This document shows positions 56,240 through 64,000 of a stretch of DNA of 64,000 bases, piece after piece. The position numbers and the translations under genes are program-made. Source of the stretch: Diospyros lotus (lineage: Eukaryota; Streptophyta; Magnoliopsida; Ericales; Ebenaceae); the NCBI RefSeq assembly GCF_014633365.1, contig NC_068352.1, forward strand, positions 20,617,310 to 20,681,309, read 5' to 3'. Positions within the stretch are counted from its first letter, which is position 1. Every line of letters begins with the position of its first letter. Below the pieces are notes generated by a model. That model made no database searches. It saw nothing but the letters and a program-made list of their open reading frames with translations, and had not been told where the DNA came from.

Positions 56240-56563
56240 AGAAACTAGCATACAAAACTAGGAAGAAATTGGTCTCGACCGGAGGCAGAGGCGGCGACGG
56301 AGAACGGAGGCAGTGGCAGCGAAGACGACAGGAGGCGGAGGCAGCTACGACGGGCGAAGGTGGTGGCAGGGGCGACGAAAGGAGGCAGAGGCAGCGGCGA
56401 CAGAGAATGGAGGTTGTGGCAGCGGCGAAGCCAGGGGCAGACGTAGCAGCGACGAACGTAGGCTGTGGCAGGGGCGATGAAAGGAGGCGGAGGCAGCGGC
56501 AACGAACGGAGGCAATGGCAGCAACAAGGGCCGGAGGTGGAGAAGGCGGCAGTGAGTTCACAG

Positions 56564-56625
<62 letters not shown>

Positions 56626-56710
56626 GGGGGGGGGAGAGTAGGATTTTACATTTGGGAATTTTGGGGAAAAAGGCGCGCGGGGGCATCTCCCGCCCAGGCG
56701 CCCACTGTTT
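56240..56710 (-). other. GC-rich leader-like region with G homopolymer, inverse of 24236-24560
   Basis: Read on the - strand it has GGGCGGGAGATGCCCCCGCG, a C run of about 18, a CT microsatellite, then GCCGCTGCCTCCGCC-type repeats, the same order as in the CACTA element at 21313-28541. Open frames encode only Pro/Ser/Ala-rich repeats. It is probably the promoter and leader of a gene carried by this CACTA family. Confidence 0.5.
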
Positions 56711-59082
56711 TGTTTTTTTTTGTTTTTTAAATATTTATTTGTTAAATAAAAATTAAATAATTTATGAAAGATAATATTTTTTATTATTTAATTGATAAAA
56801 ATAAAATAATTTATTATTATGATAACTAATAAAATAATAATTTAAAATAATAATCTAAAATATGTTAATAAAATAATTTAAATTATTACATCAAATTAAT
56901 ATTTATTTAAAAATATTATTATATTAAAAATCTAATAATTATAATAAATTAGTTTGATATATTATAAATCTAACAATTATAAATATAAAATTAAGTTTTC
57001 ATTTTTTTATTTTTTGGTATTTAAACAAATATTAAATAAAAATGTCACAAAAAGAATTTAAGGCATAAAAAATTAAAAATATAAGAAAAATAAGATTAGG
57101 GACAAAAAATACTTAATAAAATATATAAAAAATAATTTGTATGTGTTTAACCTCGATTCAAAATATATAAAAAAAACATCAATTTTAGTTTTCAAATCCT
57201 AAACAAGCTGATTACACCATAAGTCTAGAACTTAAAAAGAAAGATAAATTTAATGCTTTATTATATTGTACAAATATAAAAATACGAGACCGTTAGTCTT
57301 ACTTACAATTTAATGCTTTATTATATAAAGAGAATGATATAAATGAGATATAAGTTTTGATGATATTGATTTTTTCCCTTATTTAAGGTCATTAATTTTT
57401 TTTCAACAATCAAATTATTGATATGTAATATTAATAATCTCATAGAGTATCTATTTTATACTGTCATAATATCAATTTCTATTAAACACAATTATGTAAT
57501 GTGTAAAAATAAAAACATGTGCACATAAAGTACTACTAAACTATAGTGGAGGAAAAAAAAAACTAATAATTTAGATTTTAAAGTAAATAAGTAATTAGTT
57601 ATGATAGAACTCAAAGTATATTGAGTTAAATGACAAAAACGGGATTACTGTAGATGCCTTGCATGTTTAGTTTTTACTTGATTAAAAATAAAACATTAAT
57701 TGAGTAGCTATCATACTCTTTTATGATGAATCATATAGTTTTTCAATTTCATCGACTCATAAGATTAGTAAATGAATTGTAATTACAATTGAAACAATCA
57801 AAATTGCAACAAAAGGAAAAGGCAACAAGTACCATACCAATTTAATGCTTTATTATACATTTAATTTTTTTGATGTATTGTTATTCTTAATTCAACAAGT
57901 TATTACAAAATCGATATTTCTATTCTAAGTGCTAACTCAGGGTAAATTATTATTATAGAAGAAAACAATGAGTACAGTATCAATAATAAATTATTATACA
58001 TTTAATATATATTTCAATTTAGTAATTTTATCACATTTAGTTTAAAAATTTTCTCACATTTATTAATTTTCTTCATATTTAGTTAGAAATTCAAATTAGC
58101 GACGGACAAGAAGTTCATTGCTAAAATAAATTTAAAATATTTTTATAATAATTTAAATATATTTATAAAAACAAAAAATTAAAAAATTAAAATTAGTGAT
58201 GAATTTAAAAAATAAATTTATATTATATTTTTAAACTTCATATCACCTCAATCATATGAAATTAAGCTAATTCGTATATTTATGATTAATCAAACAAACA
58301 TATGGTATCATTCAAATTTAATACTTTATTATATAAGGAGAAAGAGAAATTTTGAGATTAATTGTTTTGGTTTTAGGCATGTTTTATAAGGTCCAGCCTA
58401 TTTGGAGTCTTTAGCCTGTGAGAGCATCGTATTTAAATATTTTTTCAATTATTGTAGGGTTTTTGATTGCTTTTGGAATAAGAATTAGTGATCTTTTCCG
58501 TGTTTGCAATCCAAGTTTGAGTGTGTTAATTGAGGATTGTAGGTGCCCCTACATTAGGTTGGTAAAGGTTTAGAAAAAAATATTATTCTCAAAAAAAGAT
58601 TTTTTCTGCTACAAAATTGAATTTAGTGATACAAAAATTTTGGTAGAGAAAATCAATTTAATACGAAAATTAATATGATTAGCAATGATTTAATGTAGTG
58701 AAAAATAAGTATTTTCTCTATAGTTTTGTAAAGAAAATCAAACTTTTTGCAGTCAACACAAATTTTGATTAATTATTTTTTGTATTACAATAATTGTTGT
58801 GACTAGATAAATAAAATTACTTAAAATATCATGTTATTTGAATGGAAAGTGATCAATTATCTAGAGAAAATATGTAAATTTACAATTTAATTCGTTTGAT
58901 GACATTAGTATATATATATATATTTTTGTATATCTATCTAATAAGCGGATTCATTTTATCAGTTTAAAATTACATAATTAAGTGTATTAAGACTAAATCA
59001 TGTTAAATTTATATTTTTTTTTATTTTTAATCCGTAACTCTTTTTTATGATTCTTTTTTAATTTTAAAAATTATACATCACA
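56711..59082. other. AT-rich interior of the CACTA element
   Basis: No gene recognised. TTTAATGCTTTATTATA or a one-base variant occurs four times (near 57249, 57309, 57841 and 58319). Confidence 0.5.
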
Positions 59083-60030
59083 TTCAGTGATGGCCACCCT
59101 TGGCTGTCACTATTTCTCCCCATCTATGACCGACGTTCCCCGACCCTCACTAAAGGTGACATTCAGTGACGGCCTCGCGTGGCTGTCACTATTGATCGCC
59201 CCATTTGTGACCCAACCTTGCCTGGCCCTCGCTGAAGCTCGAACATTTAGTGACGGTCGGAGGTGGCCGTCACTAAAATTGACATTCCGTGATGGCCTCG
59301 CGTGGTTGTTACTATTGATCGCCCCATTTGTGACCCAACCTTGCCTGGCCCTCGCTGAAGCTCGAACATTTAGTGACGATCGGAGGTGGCCGTCACTAAA
59401 ATTGACATTCTGTGATGGCCTCGCGTGGTTGTCACTATTGATTGCCCCATCTGTGACTCACCCTTGCCTGGCACTCACCGAAGCTCAAACATTTAGTGAC
59501 GGTCGATGTGACCGTCACTAAAAGTACACATTCAGTGACGGCCAAATGTGGCTGTCACTATTGCTCCCCCATCTATGACCGACGTTCCCCGACCCTCACT
59601 AAAGGTAACATTCAGTGACGGCCTCGCGTGGCTGTCACTATTGATCGCCCCATCTGTGACTCATCCTTGCCTGGCCCTCACTAAAGCTCGAACATTTAGT
59701 GACGGCCAGATGTGGCCATCACTAAAAGCACACATTCAGTGACGGCCAAATGTGGCCGTCACTATTTCTCCCCTATCTATGACCAACTTTGCCCAACCCT
59801 CACTAAAAGTTAGAATTAATGACCACTTTCGCCTAGCCCTCACTGAAGCTTGAACATTTAGTGACGGTCGAAGGTGGCCGTTACTAAAGGTGAACATTCA
59901 GTGACGACTAACTGTGGTTGTCACTATTGCTCCCTCATCTGTGACCAACTTTGCCCGGCCCTCACTAAAGGTGGCAATTAGTGACCACTTTTGATTGATC
60001 GTCACTAAATGTGGTCACTAAAAGTCCAAT
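59083..60030. repeat. CACTA subterminal array, right, with 123-bp tandem units
   Basis: CATTCAGTGACGGCC or close variants start at 59160, 59283, 59406 and 59529, exactly 123 bases apart, then at 59609 and 59733. Each unit holds GTGACGGCC and its inverse GGCCGTCAC. Long open frames through it (59087-59742) are products of the repeat, whose length is a multiple of three, and are not genes. Confidence 0.88.
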
Positions 60031-60361
60031 TTCTTGTAGTGCATATTGGGAATATGAGAATGTAATCACACACATAGGTACACACATACTCACATGGCTC
60101 TTGGAGCCCATTCAAATTTAGCTTCACCCAAGGCCTATGTACTCATATACTCACCACGTGGTCCTTGAAGCCCATTCAAGATTTAGCTCTACCCAAGACC
60201 AACATGGTCATTGGGGCCCATTTAAGACTTAGCTCCACCCAAGGCCTTAAAACATATTTACATACATAATTTCCAAGCACATGACACCACAAGGTTAAAT
60301 AATAGTTTCCACATCATGTTTAACACAGATCCAAATATGCATAATTTTATCACTATACACC

Positions 60362-60635
60362 TATTATGGGTATTTCCCGCACTACTTCTTATAGGATGGA
60401 CTCGACCCAGTAGACTAGCCCAATCGCCTAAGTCCTAGTGGGCCCCAAGCTGAGTTCATCGAGGCAAGCTTACACATCATTGAAGCCCGATCTCAGATTG
60501 CGGGAGCAAGCAGGCTTTAATTAATGAGATCCCAACAGTACTTTTAGTGAGCTTCTAGCAACGCTTGCGGCAATGGCGAGCTCCCAGCGACACCTCCAAC
60601 TCGCTGACCTAACTGATTAGCACGCGTACCAAGAA
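60362..60635 (+). repeat. Decayed LTR fragment related to the LTR at 8183-8879
   Basis: TATTATGGGTATTTCCCGCA and AGACTAGCCCAATCGCC align with the start of the Tat-type LTR (TGTTATATGTATTTCCCGCA, AGACCGGCCCAATCACC), and GCGAGCTCCCAG is also shared. The copy is diverged and is cut off by the next element at 60636. Confidence 0.65.
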
Positions 60636-61437
60636 TGTAATACCCCATGTATAGATAAGGCTGCCATGTAATTTTAATAAGTTTAGAATACCGAAAAATG
60701 GATTTTATAGCAATTTCAGGTACTGAATCAACTGCAGGGAATACCTCGGAGTGAAATTGTCTAAAGAAAATTATATAGTCTCGACGAGCGTTTTGAGTTG
60801 GGATTTATGGTATCGAAAGAAATCGGATCGAGAATAGTTTTCAATACAGCTAAAATACAACTGTTAATTAGGCTATAAAATCGAATTATTGTATGGGACT
60901 TCCGAAAAATCAACGGAACCTTAGGAGGGCTCCGATTTTGCTTAACGAGCAACCCTTCAGTGGTTTCGGGATGAAACGACAACTTGGTAAGGACACTGGG
61001 GCAAAATCGTCCTTTTTAACTAAGCCTCAAGTTATTAATTCTGTGTTTTCAGTATCGTAATGTCAATTAATTCAGTGTTTGAGGATATTATTGCAATTAG
61101 AGAATTATACTAAATAAATTTAGGGTTAAAAATGGGAATTAAATATATAATTTTTTTATAATACAATATATAGTTATATATATATATCCATCACGTGTGC
61201 GTGTAGGAAGCTTCTGGGAAGCTTCATGGCCGATGAGTAGCGGCCAAGATTGCTAGAGTAGCGGCCAAGATTAGTAGAGTAATGCCCAAGCTATGTGATA
61301 CCTATAAATAGATGAAGAATTGGAGCAATTGAAGCAAGCAAGGGAGCAAGAAAAGGAAAGATGAGGGCAGCCAGCTCGGGCAAGCCAATGGCCAAGAGTT
61401 CGTGAAGCAGAGGCTGAGCTTGGGAGAGAGTTAGATC

Positions 61438-61481
<44 letters not shown>

Positions 61482-63130
61482 GAGATCGAGAGGGAGCTGC
61501 TAGAGGCCGAAGGCAGCCTTGAGGAAGGCCGAAGCAAGCCGTAACAGCAAGCGGCAGCCATGGCCGCAAGCTGTTGCGGCAACGAAACAACCAGCCACGG
61601 CCAGCGACGACCGTGGCCATCTTCCAACAAGCGGAGGCGGCCCATCTAGGGTCGCGGTGGTGTCCGAGGAGGCTGGCGGAGACACTCGCAGGCAGCAAAG
61701 GAGGCGGCAGCAAGCGGCGGGAGGACCGGGCAGCGGCGGCCGCAGGCGCTGGGTGCGGAAGTTGCAGGCCGCGCGCAAGAAGAAAGAAGAAGAAGAAGAA
61801 GAAGAAAAGGAGAAGAAAAAGAAGAAAGAAGGAAAAGAAGGAAGAAGTTGCAGGTGGTTGCGCGGGAAGCAGGGGAGAGGAGGAGGAAGAAGAAGAGAGG
61901 GAGAAAGAAGAAAAGAAAAAGAAAAAGAAAAGAAAAGGAAAGAAAGAAAAGAAAAGAAAATAGGAAAAATGATGGAAAAATTCTAGAAAAATCCTGAAAA
62001 ATAGGAAATTATGTTTCGGTGATATCCCGGAGATTTTGGTGAGAAAAACGGCTCGGGCACGCTTTTCGAATATTGCACGCAAATCGAGAAAATCGGAGAT
62101 GCTAAGTTAAGGTGAGTAAAATTCTCTAGAAAATTTTAGAAATTTTGAAATATTATTTTATGAATTTTCGTAGTGAAATATTTGAGAAAATATTTCTAGA
62201 AATATTTAATTTGGAATTATTGAGGAAAAATAGGAAGAAATAGAGAGAAAATTAAAGAAAATGCCAGAAATTATGGAAAAATAGGATTTAATATTTATTC
62301 AAATACTTATGGTGATTAGGATGCTTTGAGGTCAAATTTGAGGTGTCTGGTGCGAATTTTGAGGTTAGCACGCAAATCGAGGCAAGACACGAATTTCGAG
62401 GTAGCCCGATAAACTCTAAAAGGTAAGTAGTACTCCCTCAAAAATGTTTTTATTATATTGATATGCCCTGATATGTATCTATCACGTAGAATGCATACAT
62501 GACTATGAAATGTATGAATACACGTTGATATCATTGATCACACGCATATGAGGCCGTAGGGAGTACGAACTAGCACCGCTGCCTTACCAAGGGTGCACCC
62601 ATACACCCAGGCTTCGAAAGAAGTGGCCGCTAAAATGGTAGGTAGCATGAGGGGTGCAGTTGACACCTACGATGAAAGACATTGCATACACTCATGACAT
62701 AGCATTATGTACCCTTACTTAGATGGTTCATCATCTAACTTGGGTTCGCCCCTAGAACATTCAACGTTCTAGTCGGGACTTGCAGAGATGATTCTGAGAA
62801 TGGTGATATGTAGTGGCGCGAGACGTCAAGAGGCGAGTAAATGTACCATGTTATGTTGTAATATGAGTAGTTTAAGAATTATGTACACTGTATTTATTGT
62901 CAGACGCTTATGAATTAACTTTGTAATGAATGTCATGTCTAGTATGAGCAGGTTCGATTCAGCTTCCGCTTTGTAAATCGTATTTATCTCTGGTGTGTAA
63001 ATTAAACACTAGATAGGCCTTAGGGAATTTCGGGATAATGTAAAGATAAAAAAATAATAATAATAATAATAATAATAATAAGACCCAATTTTCCTAAGGT
63101 ATAACACACCCGAGAAAGTGGGCTGTTACA
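60636..63130 (+). repeat. 5' LTR of a Ty3/gypsy element (about 2.5 kb)
   Basis: It starts TGTAATACCCCATG and ends GGGCTGTTACA directly before a primer-binding site, so the limits are supported at both ends. Inside are a TATA-like run near 61170-61190, a GA microsatellite at about 61440-61475, a GC-rich then AG-rich block (61500-61960) and an AAT microsatellite (63048-63081). The open frames on both strands across 61290-62080 are low-complexity. A length of 2.5 kb suits Tekay/Del-type chromoviruses. Confidence 0.8.
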
Positions 63131-64000
63131 ATTGGTATCAGAGCCTAAGGTTATTAGAAGCCTTAAGTGACTCAGATATAATTGATTTGACCCTATTTGG
63201 AGATTAAGGAATAGTAATTTGGAGACTTTAGAGGATCTGGTAGAACCTGTTAGTAGGAACCCGAAGTGGAGGTTTAGGGGAAAGAGACTAAAGGTTCATA
63301 AAACGAAATCCGTATTTGGAGATTTAGGAATGGACGATTGAAGTCTTAGAGGTTATTGATTTGAGGATCTAATCTTGCTAAGCAATAGAACGATCGGTTG
63401 AGATAATCTAGCTATTGATGTTAGGATCTGATGATATGATTCAGGTGTAAGTTTGACTCGGTAACCATGATTATGGATTCGAGAGATTCAGAGACTGTTG
63501 ATTTAAAGTAATTAGTCGAAATCGTTGCAAGATATGATAGGATAATTATGGTTATCAAGGATGATCGAATCATGGATGATTAATTTGATGTGACATGGCC
63601 TAGTTAAAGAGTTATGATCAAATGATAAGTATTTTCAAGGATCATTTAGTGTCCCGGTAATGAGATGTAAAGATCAGGGATCCAACGGATTAGGTCAAGT
63701 AAGAGGCCAAAGATGGTTAAATGATGGCGTATGAGTTGTGTCAATTAATCAGTGATAGTGGTGCAACCGATGTGACTCACAGAAAGGGGATAAGGAACTC
63801 TAGCAAGCGTAACGACACTACTGGCTCGGTGTTCGTAGTGACAGATCTGGATCTAGGGACCCACGTGCAGATGGTTGAGGAATGGCTTGCGATAAGGTAC
63901 GGGAAGCCCGTCGATCAAAGCATCATGTCAGACTGCCTGGGAGACGATCAGATGATGAAAATCTAGGACAACCCAGTAGGGTCTGTACCTTGTATGGAGT
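63131..64000 (+). mobile_element. Primer-binding site and leader of the Ty3/gypsy element
   Basis: TGGTATCAGAGC at 63133-63144 is complementary to the 3' end of plant initiator Met-tRNA and lies two bases after the LTR. The following 850 bases are leader. An open frame from 63721 (MMAYELCQLISDSGATDVTH) has no recognised domain and I do not call it a gene. gag and pol would lie beyond the window. Confidence 0.7.

Larger units (their letters stand above)
52087..60041. mobile_element. CACTA (En/Spm) element with CAT target duplication, carrying host-gene fragments
   Basis: Ends CACTACAAGAAAT (52087) and ATTTCTTGTAGTG (60041) are perfect 13-bp inverted repeats, and CAT flanks both (52084-52086, 60042-60044). 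Subterminal arrays of GTGACGGCC and GGCCGTCAC words fill 52103-52610 and 59083-60030. The 7955-bp body has no recognisable transposase. It holds a LAZ1/DUF300-like exon on the - strand, another exon-like block, a GC-rich leader-like region and a nested hAT MITE. It is therefore non-autonomous and of the gene-carrying type. Confidence 0.92.
51455..60361 (-). repeat. Solo-LTR-like repeat, - orientation (copy d), split by the large CACTA element
   Basis: It begins TGTGAGGTCCCACTCC at 51455, aligned with the start of the copy at 42113 (both share CGCTAGCATA). CAAAGATCTTTTAGCTAGGA at 51733 and CTTACTTGGAATGACAC at 51826 are family landmarks. It resumes at 60042 after the CACTA element. Three GGAGCCCATT-type units lie near 60105, 60167 and 60206. 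The right end is lost near 60361. Confidence 0.55.

Noticed and set aside
59087..59742. Open frames of 144 and 64 codons with repeated SDGLAWLSLLIAP-type words
   Set aside because: They are a by-product of 123-bp tandem repeats in a CACTA end; the repeat length is divisible by three.
61291..62082. Long - strand open frame of 263 codons and + strand frames of 129-155 codons over the same region
   Set aside because: They lie inside a 2.5-kb gypsy LTR, consist of GA/AAG low-complexity and Ser/Leu or Lys/Glu runs, and show no domain.
63721..63966. 81-codon frame as the start of gag
   Set aside because: No Gag motif or zinc knuckle is visible and it ends in a stop; gag of the gypsy element is expected beyond the window.

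Overview
The window is nuclear DNA of a flowering plant. The evidence is AT-rich intergenic sequence, spliced genes with GT-AG introns, plant-specific gene families (a class I O-methyltransferase, a LOB-domain fragment, a LAZ1/DUF300 exon) and plant-type transposons (Ty3/gypsy Tat, hAT, CACTA, a Cassandra TRIM). I cannot name the species. It is a gene-poor, transposon-rich region with one convincing host gene, a small-molecule O-methyltransferase in two exons (18017-20673). Nearly everything else is a mobile element, a relic of one, or an element that has picked up pieces of host genes.

Layout. 1-8879 is the 3' part of a Tat-type Ty3/gypsy element: pol on the + strand with a second RNase H, a tandem-repeat spacer, a spliced antisense gene (4838-7389, - strand) with its own TATA box, then the 3' LTR (8183-8879). 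9265-9962 is a hAT-like MITE with an 8-bp target duplication. 10692-13914 is a complete hAT transposon with an intact 674-aa transposase and an 8-bp target duplication. 14337-16190 holds nested direct repeats, and about 17000-17585 a LINE fragment. 17831-20800 is the O-methyltransferase locus, whose 1.6-kb intron holds a foldback sequence and a 564-bp hAT MITE. 21313-28541 is a degenerate CACTA element, followed by a LINE tail. 32780-34818 is a hAT-like element carrying a LOB-domain fragment.

From about 29.9 kb to 60.4 kb there are four related LTR copies in - orientation (29928-32151, 37061-~40345, 42113-44378, 51455-~60361). Only the third has a verified target duplication (GTTAC). Two of them are interrupted by CACTA-type sequence. 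44781-46411 is a decayed Ty1/copia pol end split by an 893-bp CACTA element (45188-46080). 46533-47175 is a Cassandra TRIM with 5S rRNA-like LTRs, which appears to sit inside a larger decayed retroelement with a gag-like pseudogene (48659-49780). 52087-60041 is an 8-kb CACTA element with a CAT target duplication that carries a LAZ1/DUF300-like exon and a nested hAT MITE. The right edge (60636-64000) is the 5' LTR, primer-binding site and leader of another Ty3/gypsy element that runs out of the window.

The features do not form a pathway; they record layered insertion. Target duplications that I could match base for base date the order of nesting at several sites. The least ordinary items are the antisense multi-exon gene of the Tat element, the host-gene fragments inside two DNA transposons, the CACTA element whose subterminal hairpin contains 17 bp of its own flanking DNA, and the Cassandra element.
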